A stretch of DNA of 64,000 nt from Trachythela sp. YZ-2020 (GCA_016169945.1 JADLSH010000236.1:2528001-2592000), one strand, 5' to 3'; shown: positions 12,375 to 24,560, counted from the stretch's first letter. Made by a program: numbers and translations. Notes: generated from the sequence alone by a model not told the origin.

Positions 12375-12772
12375 ACTTTTTCCAGGGCCTTTTTTAAGAA
12401 ATCGTTAGTGGGGGGGGCCATCATCGAAAGGGGACGTTACAAGTAGGTGGTGTATTACAGGTGTGGGAAGGTGAAGGGGGGTCTGGGGGAGTACTCCCCG
12501 AGAAACTTTTTGTAATCTTGAGTCTCTGTGTCTTGATTTCCTGCATTTTAAGAGACAATTTTTGATATATCCCATCTAAACGGAGCCAGTTTTGTTGTGA
12601 GAATACCATAGCTGTCCTCTAAACTCAGTTTTTTCCACCTTTTTGCTTATACTTTGGACAAAAGGGACCTTCACTGGGGGGGGCCAAAATAGCTTACTGG
12701 GGGGGCCAACATGGGGGCTGGGGGGGCTTTGGCCCCTCCAGTACATTAGTTAAAAAAGGCCCTGACTTTTTC
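12375..12772. mobile_element. hAT-like MITE with 8-bp TSD
   Basis: ACTTTTTC at 12375-12382 and 12765-12772 flanks an element (12383-12764) with ends CAGGGCCTTTTTTAA and its near complement. CAGGG-type ends with 8-bp duplications are typical of hAT. The subterminal motif GGGGGGGCCA occurs near both ends in the same orientation. No coding sequence was seen. Confidence 0.85.
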
Positions 12773-13594
12773 TATTTAAAACTATAAACGACCCCATCAT
12801 ATTTTAAAGCTAATTTCGATTCCGGCCGTGTGCAATGACCCGAAAAATAGGTCAAAACATATGCAAATTATTCGCCCTAAAAGTAAATTTCAATACCCAA
12901 GAACATATTGTTAATAAATGCCTTTAAAACTTTCGTGATTTTCAGCGAGAAAAAATTCGATGAAAACTCTCAATTATTTCGTCGACCGCACGCGAAATTC
13001 ACAAATGCGAAAAAAACCCACCGCAATGCATCACGGTATACTGACGATCCTCCTCTGAGCACAGAATACGCCTTATTGAACGCTATGTTTTTCTGTTGTA
13101 GTTATTAATAATCTAATAGCTACTTACCAGTGGAAATGGACTTCATACATGCACTATTTAAAGCTTACTACTGTGTTCCTGAAAGCTTACTACTATTAAA
13201 TAATTAATATTAAATCTCCTTTTATAGTCTTTATATATCATTTGTATGCGTTGCCAAAGATTTGAATTAAGTGAGCTGAACCATGTAAATTTCTTTATTC
13301 TGGTTAAGTTTATAAATTCCCCCTTTTAAATAACATTTTCGTCCAAAACTCAAGTTTCAGTTTAGGCCCAGCGGGCGCCATGCGCGTTGTTTTGTTTTGA
13401 GCAATCTGCCCAGGCGTAGCTCCAATTTGATTGGTTCATAGTGATTACAGATTTTTGCACTGTGATTACAGAAAATTGCACTGTGATTAGAATTATATTT
13501 GACTTAAAAAATACTAGACTAATGTATAGGTAATAACTAATGAGGAATCAACTTAACAAATTAATTATTTTCGCGATTACATGCTAATTTTTCA
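12773..13594. other. spacer downstream of the nuclease gene
   Basis: AT-rich. It contains three imperfect copies of a unit of about 22 bp, GTGATTACAGAttttTGCACT-like, at 13439-13493. This is the 3' flank of the gene at 13595. No clear AATAAA was found in the first 100 bp. Confidence 0.4.
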
Positions 13595-14710
13595 TTACAC
13601 GAGAATGTAATTATTGTCGTTGTCACAGCTTGGCATTCCAGGAAAAAGATCTATTTGAGCGGCCCTAACGTTTGAAAACAAGCTACTCAACGCAACACTC
13701 CTGACCAACCTGTGACCAGGCTCGTTCGGAGCATAAAACGTAGTGCTTCGGGTGAAAGATGGTGAGACAGAATGACAACATGCTGCTGTCCACATAAACG
13801 CCGGTACATTAACCCTATATTCTTTTGTAGAAAACATTATAGACGGTCCCATAAAATTACTGAACCCTGGCTCGCCAAAAAACCTCCTGTTATTTCGCCC
13901 ATATGTTGAAGGTATGGAACCTACAATGACATGTAAAGGAGCACTTTCGCAGTTTTTATTCGCCCATGTGATAAGTTTCATTTCGAAAGACCTCCAACTC
14001 CCCGAATTTGGCCTTCCAAATTGCGGGACTGCATTCGTAAATACGAATGTTTGATAAGGTCTGTCTTGTGTGCCACGACCATAGCTTGAAGCAATCAAAT
14101 GCCCTCTGTGAACAGGGGATTTTCTCAGTGTGTTTGGACATGGCTGGGTATAAGGTGCGGTTCCAGTTGATGCGGTTCCAGTTAACGCTGCGTACCATTT
14201 TGGTTCAATGTAGTAGTTCTTGTCTGATGTTTCAAGGCATGGTACGCGCTGGTTAGCGTCTTTATAGTCATTATCATTTTGTTGAAAAACATTTCCAATC
14301 AGTTGTTCGCTTTCCTTGAATTTCACACTTGGTCTGTCATAACCACGTGTATTGTACTGATCAGCAGTCATAACCATCGTAGCAGCAAGGGGAATGCGAT
14401 TTTTACAGTCATATATAATACCAAAATTTCCAGGCTCACAAATTTCAGTAACCTGTAAAATGTCAATAGCTAAAGGTTTCACGTTTGGGATGTACGTACT
14501 TAGATCACTTGCTGAACCACCAAAGTCATTAAATGTATTTGTTTGGGCATCATAATTGCAAGCACCAATAAAATTACAAGCACAGCTATTCATTAAACCA
14601 TTTCCATGGCAATGAGCCTGGATCGTGGAGAAATGTGTCAAATACACATTCATGATCACCCACCACAACAAGTAATTTATTCCAGAAGTCATCGCCAAAG
14701 TGTTTGTCAT
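13595..14710 (-). CDS. secreted DNA/RNA non-specific endonuclease-like protein
   Basis: A 371-residue intact frame. After the first Met a second in-frame Met begins a hydrophobic stretch (residues about 8-33, with LLWWVIMNVYL) that looks like a signal peptide, so the protein is probably secreted. The C-terminal two thirds match the DNA/RNA non-specific nuclease fold in order: SPVHRGHLIASSYG is the active-site block, and FVFTNAVPQFGRPNSGSWRS carries the Asn normally used for Mg2+ binding. Several cysteines suggest disulphides. The family motif is D-R-G-H; here the first residue is His. The general-base His is kept, so activity is plausible but not certain. TTGTTTTAG lies directly before the ATG on the minus strand, so an intron may end in the 5' UTR at the start codon. 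The coding part has no intron. The cellular role is unknown; digestion or extracellular DNA clearance are guesses. Confidence 0.85.
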   Translation of the reverse strand: MTNTLAMTSGINYLLWWVIMNVYLTHFSTIQAHCHGNGLMNSCACNFIGACNYDAQTNTFNDFGGSASDLSTYIPNVKPLAIDILQVTEICEPGNFGIIYDCKNRIPLAATMVMTADQYNTRGYDRPSVKFKESEQLIGNVFQQNDNDYKDANQRVPCLETSDKNYYIEPKWYAALTGTASTGTAPYTQPCPNTLRKSPVHRGHLIASSYGRGTQDRPYQTFVFTNAVPQFGRPNSGSWRSFEMKLITWANKNCESAPLHVIVGSIPSTYGRNNRRFFGEPGFSNFMGPSIMFSTKEYRVNVPAFMWTAACCHSVSPSFTRSTTFYAPNEPGHRLVRSVALSSLFSNVRAAQIDLFPGMPSCDNDNNYILV

Positions 14711-15595
14711 CTAAAACAATCAATATTGAACATAAAATTAGACAGTTTGAGTAATTCATTAAAGCATAAAACTTTTAATTAGCATCTTAGCCACATGGTA
14801 TTCAATCTTAGGATATTGGCATGGCATGCAAAAACGTATAAACAAAAAATCAAATTAAGGTACTATCAAAGTGCTGCAAAGGCAGAGTTTCAAATAAAAC
14901 AAATAGGAAAGGTTGATAATAAAAAACATAATACCAATTGTATAATGTTTTGTCGTAAATAGCATGATATAAAGTATCACGTAATGTTTACAGTTATTAG
15001 ATTAATATTCTTAATATTAATAAAACACTAATTCAATGAACCATTATTATTATTATTATCATTATTATTATTATTATTTAATTGAAGAAGAAAGCGAGCA
15101 CTTTGCATGCGTTGAATTTGTAAACTTGTCAATCAGCTCTCTCGGTGTTTTCGATAAAGAATGCTTTACGAAAAGCAAAAGCGACAGCCTTTCTGAAGTG
15201 CTTATAGTGTTTAGAAGGGTTGCTTTTAGGGGTAGTTATTGGAAGGAAAAATTTGTCTAAGTATAATATTTTACAAGAAAATGACCATGCACCACCACAG
15301 GATGTATTTGCGCTATGTTTCTTATTTGCATACATTTTGAATTATACGAAAGAAGATTACCCGAGCTTTACAAATGTTAATTAGATAGCCAGCCAATTAA
15401 AATAAAACACTGATATAAAATACAGCATTCGACAAAAATCCCATCCTTCGAAATGTTTTAGAAAAAATCTTCAAATTTTAGCACATAAATAAAAAATTAC
15501 GGTTGGCAACCACTTTCACCCTCAAAGTAAACACTATCCTACGACATTTTGCGTAGTTTCATGCTTGTAACAAAAAATGCCATCGACAGTGTTTT
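14711..15595. other. spacer with ATT microsatellite
   Basis: Presumed 5' flank of the nuclease gene. A (TTA)n run lies at about 15041-15079. No other feature was recognised. Confidence 0.4.
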
Positions 15596-16191
15596 CTAGA
15601 CACTTTTTTCAAGCTTGGCCGGCCGTCTACAACTGGAGTTTGGAAAACGTGGTTGTCAATGTGGGGCGGAATTCTACTTTTGGTACATATGTTATTGATA
15701 TGTATTTTGTTGTTGTTTCGACAATTGTTTGTATATTTGATTTAATTTACTGTCGTTCCAATTGAAGTGTTCCTAAAATATTGCATCAATTCATTACCTA
15801 GAGTTTATCAATTCATTCGTTGAAAAATTGATCAACTTCCTGTGTGTGTGAATCGACCAATGGCGTCTCATTTCAGTGACTGATTGACCAATTGGGAACA
15901 AGTATGCTAGTAAACAGGAAGTTGAGCAATTTTTGAGCAAATGTATTGATCTATGTAATATTTTAGGAACACTTCAATTGGAACGACAGTAATAGTTGCT
16001 ATTTAAAGGCGAATATTGTTAATTAATTCAATTAATTTTAATTTTAATATTAATAACGTTAATTGTTAGCCAAACGCAAGCCATTTTTGGAAATATAATG
16101 TACATTGACCATTTCACTTTTCAGTCCCGTGAGTCCACGTTGTGTTATTGCTAATTATCATTTGAATAAAAATGCTTTCATCCATTTACCA
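15596..16191 (+). repeat. repeat-cluster copy 1, truncated
   Basis: Shares GGAGTTTGGAAAACGTGGTT, the TTAATTAATT...AACGTTAATTGTTAG segment and the GCAAGCCA...ATATAATGTACATTGACCA segment with copies at 16192-16975, 17262-17935 and 17936-18575. It lacks the minisatellite part and is interrupted by the MITE at 15750-15989. Confidence 0.75.
15748..15991. mobile_element. TA-target MITE related to the 6.3-kb element at 30198
   Basis: The MITE is 15750-15989 (240 bp), flanked by TA, with ends CTGTCGTTCCAATTGAAGTG that match those of the element at 30198-36520. It sits inside copy 1 of the local repeat. The sister copy near 16660 has GATTTAATTTAGTTGC with no insert, giving an empty site. The interior keeps ACTTCCTGTG and GACCAAT motifs also found in the long arms of the larger element. 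Confidence 0.9.
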
Positions 16192-16975
16192 TAGACCAAG
16201 ACTTGCCCAAATGGATCTTATCTAAAACTCCACACGAGTCAGAACATGAGTGAACACGAATGAACACGAGTGAACACGAATGAACACGGATGAACACGAG
16301 TGAACACAAGTGAACACGAGTGGAACACGGGTGAACACGAGTGAACTCGAATGAAATACAACTAAAAATGCCATTTAGGTTCTATAAATATATAGGAATC
16401 AGGAAATAAAACCCCAATTATCCAGTTATTTATTGAAAAAGGCTTGGAAACGTTAATTTATTGCGTGCTGCCGCTCAGTGTTCTATACTCGGGATTTATT
16501 ACAAGCGTTTTCTCTGACTCTGCAGGGCTCAAACGACAGTGGACTACAGAACTATTTGGAGTTTGGAAAACGTGGTTGTCAATGTGGGGAATTCTACTTT
16601 TGGTACATATGTATTTAGTTGTTATTCGGACAATTGTTGTGTATATTTAAGTATATGATTTAATTTAGTTGCTATTTAAACGCGAATTTTGTTAATTAAT
16701 TGTAATATTAATAACGTTAATTGTTAGGCAAACGCAAGCCACTTATGGAAATATAATGTACATTGACCATTTTACTTTTCAGTCCATGTTCTGTTATTGC
16801 TAATTATAAAATGCTTTCTTTCATTCATATCTGTATGTCATTTAATTTCAAAAAGGTGTTGTCGCATGATTTGAACTATGCAAGCAAACAACACTAAACA
16901 AGGGAGAAGTTGAATTGGTCTATTACCTTAGAAAATTTTATAGTGAGTGGGGACATTTGGGCAAGTTTTAGTCTA
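16192..16975 (+). mobile_element. repeat-cluster copy 2, with short TIRs and 10-bp minisatellite
   Basis: Ends are inverted: TAGACCAAGACTTGCCCAAA at the left and TAGACTAAAACTTGCCCAAA read from the right. Next to the left end are about eleven tandem GAACACGAGT-type units (16240-16350). The rest is the shared 600-bp body ending in GTGAGTGGGGACATTTGGGC. No coding frame longer than 70 residues was found. It is probably a non-autonomous DNA element, superfamily unknown. Confidence 0.65.
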
Positions 16976-17261
16976 CAAGTTTTTGTGCTCTATTTCCCTA
17001 CACAAGCTTTTGTACCATTCGATTATCTAGGCAACATTCAGCAAACGAAGTCTATACAAGATGCCTGTTGAGGCGTTTACTCCGACTATGGGCAGTAAAA
17101 TACACATCCTGTAGCTTGGGGTTTAATGAAGGAGGTGGTGAATGGTGATATGAGTAGGGTTGGTTTACTTCCCACTTCCTTTCGGCGGTCCTGTTAAGTT
17201 TCACTACTACAACCCAGCTCAGGGGGGAGTTGTGTTCACTGTGGTTCTTGGAGCAATTAAT

Positions 17262-17935
17262 TGACCTGTTTTGTGTTGTTTGCTTACATATTTCATATCA
17301 TGCGGTGATACGACAACACGTTTTTTTAATTAAATGACATGCAGACATGGATGAAAGCATTTTAATTCAAATGATAATTAGCGATAATACAACGTGGACT
17401 GTACATTATATTTCCATAAATGGCTTGCGTTTGGCTAACAATTAACGTTATTAATATTAGAATTAATTAACACATATGTATTTAGTTGTTGTTTGGACAA
17501 TTGTTGTGTATATTAAAGTATTTGATTTAATTTAGTTGCTATTTAAACGCGAATATTACCAAAAGTAGATCGAATTCCTCACGTTGACAACCACGTTTTC
17601 CCAACTCCAAATAGTTGTGTAGTCCACTGTCGTTTAGCCCAAAGAAAACGCTTCCCGAGTAGAACACTGAGCGGCAGCACGCAATAAAGCACGCAGCACG
17701 TTTCCAAGCCTTTTTCAATAAATAACTGGGTAATTGGAGTTTTATTTCCTGTTTACTAAATATCTATAGAACCTAAATGGCATTTTTAGTTGTATTTCAT
17801 TCGTGTTCATTCGTGTTCACTCGTGTTCCACCCGTGTTCACTCGTGTTCATTCGTGTTCATTCGTGTTCACTCGTGTTCTGACTCGTGTGGAGTTTTAGA
17901 TCAGATCGCCCAAATGTCCCCACCCACTATAAAAT
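17262..17935 (-). mobile_element. repeat-cluster copy 3
   Basis: Reverse-oriented copy with the same body and the minisatellite read as CGTGTTCAYT at about 17800-17880. Its outer end fuses directly to copy 4 at about 17905-17935 (GATCAGATCGCCCAAATGTC), so copies 3 and 4 are head-to-tail. Confidence 0.7.
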
Positions 17936-18575
17936 TTTTCTAAGGCAATAGACCCATTCAACTTCTCCCTTGTTTAGTGTTGTTTGCTTACATATTTCAA
18001 ATTATGCGACAACACCTTTTTGAAATTAAACGACATACAGATATGAATGAAAGAAAGCATTTTAATTCAAATGATAGTTAGCAATAACAGAACATGGACT
18101 GAAAAGTGAAATGGTCAATGTACATTATATATTTCCATAAATGGCTTGCGTTTGGCTATAACAATTAACGTTATTAATATTACAATTAATTGACAATATT
18201 CGCCTTTAAATAGCAACTAAATTAAATCATATACTTAAATATACACAACAATTGTCCAAACAACAACTAAATACATATGTACCAAAAGTAGAATTCCCCA
18301 CATTGACAACCACGTTTTCCAAACTCCAAATATTTTTTTATTTATCTATTTAATTCGCTTTACGCTTGTAATAAATCCCGAGTAGAACACTGAGTGCAGC
18401 ACCCAATAAATTAACGAAATTTGGGGTTTTATTTCCTGATTCCTATATATTTGTAGAACCTAAGTGGCATTTTTAGTTGTATTTCACTCGTGTTCCACTT
18501 GTGTTCACTCGTGTTCACTCGTGTTCATTCGTGTTCACTCGTGTTCTGACTCGTGTGGAGTTTTAGATCAGATCT
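17936..18575 (-). mobile_element. repeat-cluster copy 4
   Basis: Reverse-oriented copy in tandem with copy 3. The minisatellite lies at about 18480-18550. A T-rich insertion replaces part of the body near 18330-18360. Confidence 0.7.
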
Positions 18576-19506
18576 TTAGGATATCGCGAAATCGTGTTTC
18601 AATAACGAAACCATTTTGCCTACGATAAATTGGCATTCTTGGGAAGTCACGCCTGAAAGGTTTACATGAAGTATTGCCTTAAGCTCTGATGCAAGCTCGC
18701 AAAGGATCATAATTAGAATGAATTTTGAGTTTAGACTTTAGAATGAAATTGAAGTTCAGAATGCAAATAAATATTTTGAGTTTGGAATACAATTTTCAAC
18801 TTGACAACTTCCGAACGAATTTTTTATGTTTAGAAATTCTTGACCGCTTTGGCGCCCCATATGCCTTTATATGGTATGAATATAGACTTAATTGTTTTGT
18901 TATTGTCATTGTACGCGCGAAGAAAATCAAAGTAGTCATTGTGGAAGTTAACCTCATAAAAGCCAATACAATCTCATGACCTTATTTTGCTAGCTAGAGT
19001 TTAAAATTGTGTTTTCTTTATTCGGACAGTTTTGATAGCTCCGCAGTTCAATATATACATAGGCTTACTTAGTATTTCAAATATATTAAGCCAAATGTAG
19101 AATATTATTAAAAGTGCAGCTAGAGTGCTACAAATACGATCGTCAATAATTCGTTTGAGTCAGTATTCGTAATTTAGTTGAAACACATTAAGACAACGGT
19201 CGACATTTAGGTAACACAAGTTCTATTCGTGCCCATTCGGCAATTGTTTCTCTTTTTACCAAGTGAAAGTGCCTTCCCTGTCTATGTTAGGCTACAGTTG
19301 AAAGCGTGTTCAATACGAGCGTTTTCATATATTCGAATATCAAAACGTGTGTGTTTCTTAATTAATACGAACATTTAGACTGTTTTTCAACGAATTCCTG
19401 TCCTCTATTGTTCTTTATCACTCGTATCTATAAACCCATTAAACCGTTCAATATTTTAAGAAGCCTTCCCCATGCTGTGTATTTTGGATTTCGCAAGTTT
19501 CTAAAT
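18576..19506. other. spacer, nothing firm
   Basis: It contains GAAAGGTTTACATGAAGTAT at about 18656, a segment also present in the palindromic MITE at 59467. No gene was recognised. Confidence 0.4.
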
Positions 19507-19700
19507 TATGGAACCAGTATTGTTCGAAATCGAATCAACAGTATAATAAATAGGTCACAGAAGGTTAAATTAATGGTTAATATTTCGAACGTGCGGTGCC
19601 AGTTCGTTCGAACAACCAGTATTGTTCGAAATCGAATCAACAGTCTAATAAATAGGTCACAGAAGGTTAATGGTTAATATTTCGAACGTGCGTGCGGTGC
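19507..19700. repeat. two-copy tandem repeat, about 115 bp
   Basis: GTATTGTTCGAAATCGAATC...GTTAATATTTCGAACGTGCG occurs twice in succession with small indels. The unit itself begins and ends with TTCGAA-type palindromes. Confidence 0.85.
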
Positions 19701-19894
19701 TTGCTTTGTTCGCTGCTCCTTATATGATAAATTGCTAATATATTTTGTGATGTGATTTCCATATTTTGTTTATAGTCTGTTTTGACACAGAATAAGGAGA
19801 CGAACGGTGTTTTGATTAAACCATCTGATATTCTGATTGGTTTATTTTTTATCACGTGATCGCTTTTGTATTCACTATAAAAGCACATGTTTTT

Positions 19895-19970
19895 CCGCCT
19901 TCGCTCGAAACGTCGAAGTTCTTATTGTATTTTTCAGGTAGTTTTACACAACAGTCAACCGCCGAATAAT
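19895..19970. repeat. dispersed segment shared with 59140-59220
   Basis: CGAAACGTCGAAGTTCTTAT through TTACACAACAGTCAACCGCC recurs at about 59158-59218, where it forms one arm of a palindrome. It is probably a fragment of the same MITE family. Confidence 0.7.
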
Positions 19971-19974
19971 GGTT

Positions 19975-20125
19975 ATTATTATATACACAAGCTCTGGATA
20001 TGAGGTATTCTGCAATCTGATTGGTTCTATACTAGCAGGATATTAGCTCATATCCTGCTAGTAGAGAAAAGTAGAAAAATTGCTGGCAGATCTGTTCATA
20101 TCCAGAGCTTGTGTATATAATAAAA
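19975..20125. repeat. foldback palindrome 1
   Basis: TATTATATACACAAGCTCTG at the left end is mirrored at the right end (CAGAGCTTGTGTATATAATA). A second inner palindrome (CTAGCAGGATAT / ATATCCTGCTAG) lies in the middle. Foldback MITE type. Confidence 0.75.
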
Positions 20126-20240
20126 CAGTTATTCTACTCACTCTCGTCGTATATGACTGATAGCCGACTCGGCGCTATCGCACCTCGTCGGCTATCAGCT
20201 ATTCAGCTCATATACGACTCGAGTTCGTAGAATAACTGTT
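20126..20240. repeat. foldback palindrome 2, adjacent to palindrome 1
   Basis: Outer arms AACAGTTATTCTAC / GTAGAATAACTGTT enclose an inner palindrome (TGATAGCCGAC / GTCGGCTATCA). Together with palindrome 1 this is one of the most hairpin-dense stretches of the window. Confidence 0.75.
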
Positions 20241-21099
20241 AAATATTGCCTTTTCTACTTTAGTACTTCCGGTTTTACTGCTGTGTTCACTTCCGTCACC
20301 AGGTGTCGCGGTGCACATTGTGCGAAACAATTTGGCGGTTTTCATCCTTTTCTTATTATTTTACTCGTGTCACTCTCGGCATCAGTGCTCGGCATCTATC
20401 GCTTTCCCACGTCGAATATTCGGAACTTGCCTGTGCAATACAATGTTTGGTTTACATGAAGTAGAAGGCATGATATCGAAAGCTTTAGCATAAAAATTCA
20501 ACGTTCCTTATAAATACGTGTAGAAAGAATCGTTACATTAAAACGACGAGATGACAAAGTAATTTTAGCACATTGTACATTATTATACATTCAAACTTTA
20601 TTCTCGTTCCTCAGTTCCTGATTGGTCAAAAAGCCCAGGATAATTCGGAATATCCGGAGTTCTCATGTTATTTCCGCTGCTGCCGCTCTAGAGCCCAAGC
20701 TCCTGCGCGGCTGGCAGCTTGAAACCCAAACATAATGGCTCCTGGTAAATTTGCCTTTATAAACAAAGAGGAAATGACCAAATAATTACCCGAAATAGAC
20801 TGACTGCAAAAAGAAAAGCCACGAAACAATACAAAGCCATCTTGAACAAGTATTTATTGTTTGATTAAATGTTATCTTATTTTCGTCTCATTTCCTCAGC
20901 TTCGCTTCGGCAGATAACATTGACATCGGTCTGAATCAATATAGATAATCAAGCTCTCTTGGCAGCTTCTTAAAAAACATTTCAGACCACTAAAGCTGAT
21001 TATGAACAAATTTTTTACAACATTTTTGTTGTCCAAGTTCTTCATTCTGACGCCAGAAAATGCAGGAAAGCGCATTTGAATGATTTCGCGACGTCCCTG
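20241..21099. other. spacer with a possible degraded start exon at 20733
   Basis: ATGGCTCCTGGTAAATTTGC at about 20733 begins a short frame with stops (MAPGKFAFINKEEMTK) that resembles transposon-encoded N-termini I have seen in cnidarian genomes, but it is too short to name. Nothing else was seen. Confidence 0.3.
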
Positions 21100-21350
21100 A
21101 ACAAATTTATATATATTTATTATATATTAAACAAATATAAATCAGGTAGACTACATTTGTGTGGTCAATGTATAGTATGGTCAACAGGACAAGAATCACA
21201 TAATTATCGATATATTTAAACAGCTTGGACTTTACAGCACCTTTAACATTTTTAAAAGAGCAACAAGTTGGGTTGTACGAACGTTCGAACAATAAGTCTT
21301 TCTATATAGTGCACATTGTATATATGCGTCAAAGGTAGACTTCAAGTTTA
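21100..21350. repeat. diverged duplicate of 22560-22900
   Basis: Shared blocks include AAACAAATATAAATC, GGTCAACAGGACAAGAATCA-like, TTGGACTTTA and GCAACAAG, in the same order. It is an extra partial copy belonging to the segmental duplication. Confidence 0.6.
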
Positions 21351-21374
21351 TAAAAGTAGTGAGGAAGCATGCAC

Positions 21375-24300
21375 GAATAATAATAATAAACGCGGTGTTT
21401 ACCACCAACCAAAACAAGTTACAAGTATTACATTATCAACATGCAAACATACAAAGAACATATTACAAAGCATGTGCGTTACATTTATATTATTTCCATC
21501 ATTGTCCATTAACTAGCTATAAAAGGGAGTAACGCTTAAACTCAACTGTGAACACAGTCAAATTGTAAATTACTCTTTATTGTGTAAAACGCACCATGTA
21601 GTTGGCTAGCCTGCTTAAAGGTATCCAGGACAATCAGGTTCTCATATGAATACAATCTCGAAGAATATATTATAACATATACTATATGCGAGGCCGGAAC
21701 TCCGCAGCACTCGCTAGCCCGCCTAACCAGTCCGCCTCATAATGATAGTCTCTTAGGAGAGGCAAATGGGATAGGAGAGGAGAATTCGTAACCTAATTAC
21801 CCAGTCACCTCACTTTATTAGGTTGTTAACATCGTATAGTACTCTAAAGCTACCTGTCGTAATAGTATCTTTCACTACCTTATACATGCTGTCGTAGTTT
21901 CAGCATATACAAAATGAAAGTTGGTTTAAATAAAACTATAATGCGCAAAAATAACATCTATTTTCAACTTCCATAGCCCCAGCGACTTAACGCACAATAT
22001 AGAGCGTCTTGTTAGCACGTAGTTCTATTTTTACCGTACTTTGTAATCACACGTCTACACTTTACGGATCGACGTTACAGCCATGTATTCCCAACTTACC
22101 TTGAATGTATATTAAAAGTTCCTCGCATAGCTTTGTTTCCAGCTTTCGACCAAAATAGAATGTATATACCTAATATACGACAAGCGACTTCCCTTCACCG
22201 ACAATTTTATGCGGCACTGCAAACACGTCTTGGCATGTCCGGCGTATGTATGTTACTTTATACTTACAAGCTGGGTGTGTCCGTGTTATTGATACACTCA
22301 ATGGTGTGACACGGAACTGATTATACAGGGTGGTCAAAATAAAGGTCATTCAAAGTTATAGCATGTGGAGTTACTAGATCTACTTTTTTCGTGTTTTCAA
22401 GTACCTGCCCTATAATAATTAGATTAAATAGATGAAACTTAAAACCACTGAAGGAACTGGATCTGCATTTCATATAGAATATACAAGCAGAATATACTGA
22501 AGGGTTTTTTAACAGTTGTTCAGTCGTGATATTCTCCCATACGTTAGGAGAGTTTATATTTTTTATGACATAAACAAATATAAATCTGATAGATTAAATT
22601 TTTGGAAATACAGTGACATAAATGAAAGACAAATTAAGGTTGAATGTATAGTGATCAACAGGACAAGAATCACAAATGAATTATCTAAGACCAACCGAAC
22701 AAATACAATAACAATAATAAAAATTATGAAGAAAGACACAAACACGCATTTATATAATTATACATTTGAACTAAATTGGACTTTATCGCGTCTTTAACAT
22801 TAAAAGTTCACGAGATTATCCCTTAGCAGCAACAAGCTGAATTCTAATAACGTTCGAATAACACTAGTTTTCCCGTGCGCATTCTATATACATGCATCAT
22901 ACAAGTTTGGAAATGTATAATGATTAATGAGTATACAGATTGTGTTTCAGAAAATAGAAATAGGAAATAGAAAGAGGAACTAGAAAGTGAAAGAAAAACG
23001 ATGCGGTTAAAAACGAGGTACCGGCGGCGCGTCACCTATTTTGATTAGTTTGTCCCAACTTGTCTTGGGAATTTTAATGCATTTGTGATTATTATTATTG
23101 GTATTTTATTAGTGAATTGTGATATTTTTACATAGAAGTATAGAATAATAAAATTATGAATAATCTATGTTACAAATTACGTAAATAAAAGAAGTTTATA
23201 AGAATATATACAATTTGATATATACATTAAAAACCAATCACCACTACACATTTTAAGACAGTTTATAACACATAGAAGGAATAAAACTGTACGTTTAAAA
23301 AATTAAACGTTCGGTCTACAAGTTTAGTGATAATGTGTAGCACTCATTGTTCCGCAGAAGATAATCGTGTTCGTTAGACCTAATGCTTGGTATAAGATGG
23401 TGGAGTCGAGATTCAGACTTACAGATTTTATTGAATGTTTTACACAAATGGTCACGTCTTTCACTTAAAAGTATACACTCCGATAGAGATAAAGCATCAT
23501 TATAATGTACATCTGGGTACATTATTTCGAAAGGTCGTCTTTGTACTTTCTCAAGATCATCACTCAGGAATGATGAGATAAATGTATGCCATACATAGCT
23601 GAGGAGCGCAGTATTCTAAAACGGAACGTATCAATGATACATAAACAGGAAGCAAATCACCAACAGGCACGTCTTGTATTTCAAAACCCGAAGAATATGA
23701 AGTCGTTTCGAAGCTTTCGATATCAAACCATCAATGAATATATTCCATTTCAGATTGGATTGGAACGTAAGACCAATGGCTTTGTGGAATTCGAATTGTA
23801 CGCGCTCTATAGGTTTTCCGTCAATTTCTAACGCATGCAGGTAGCATTTGTTGTGATGACGAGAAAGAAACAATTTAATCTCCTTACATTTTACCGGGAT
23901 TTAACCTCATATCATTTTCTTTTGACCAAATTCCGATATTGTCCAGTTCTGACTGGATGTAGAATTATAATTTATTTCAGAAACAGTCATATCATCGACA
24001 TGATATTTCCATTGTGATGATGCTGGAGAAGACGTTTTCAAATCGTTAATCATTATAACAAAAATAATTGGGCTTAGTCAAGTGCTTTGTGGTACCCCGG
24101 CTGTTAATGGAAGCCAATCAGAAACGATGGGACCAATCTTCACAGCCTGGCGTCGACCGGTTAAAAAAGTTACAAATCCAGGGAATAATAGATTTGCCAA
24201 TACTAAAGGTCAGCTTATTAAATGCGTTTTGGTCAGAAAAACTTATCTTTCGCAAACGGTCTTAAAGAAGTACAATCGTATCTAAGATGAGCTTCATGAG

Positions 24301-24560
24301 CTGCTTTGGAGAAAATCGTACTCAAATTTGCACGATTTCGACTTTTGCGTATACACCGGACACACGAGACCGGACGAATTCCGACACATATATAACCGTA
24401 CGAACAAATGTGAGCAAGTGGGACCGACCAGTTTTCGTACGTGCATCATGTGAACGTATAGTCTAAGATTTCAGGTTTATTGCTCATGCAGGCAGAGTTA
24501 ATATCGATTGATAAATCGATATCATATGAATCAGGTAAATGCGGCAGATTTGTATGATAA
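21375..24560. repeat. segmental duplication, copy 1
   Basis: Matches 25694-28860 in order: the AATAATAATAAACGCGGTGT-like start, the GAATACAATCTCGAAGAATA block, GCGAGGCCGGA, GCCCCAGCGACT, AAATAAAGGTCATTCAAAGT, the GAAATAGAAAGAGGAACTAG block, and ATCTAAGATGAGCTTCATGA to the CACCGGACACA block. Divergence is clear (indels and substitutions), so the duplication is old. A LINE is inserted at about 23076-24235. The minisatellite of copy 2 is represented here by one unit at about 22929-22950. Confidence 0.8.
23076..24235 (-). pseudogene. 5'-truncated LINE reverse transcriptase fragment
   Basis: Minus-strand pieces include a CR1/L2-like catalytic block (KYHVDDMTVSEI, where the usual Y-x-D-D context is altered), GLTFQSNLKWNIFIDGLISK and ASKRLHILR. 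A block resembling the GVPQG region lies near 24100. The 3' end is an ATT-rich tail near 23085-23100. Copy 2 of the duplication lacks this segment: its sequence runs directly from AATGCATGCTGC-like into the AACTTATTATTCGCAGTC region. The LINE therefore landed after the duplication. Stops and frameshifts show it is dead. Confidence 0.75.
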
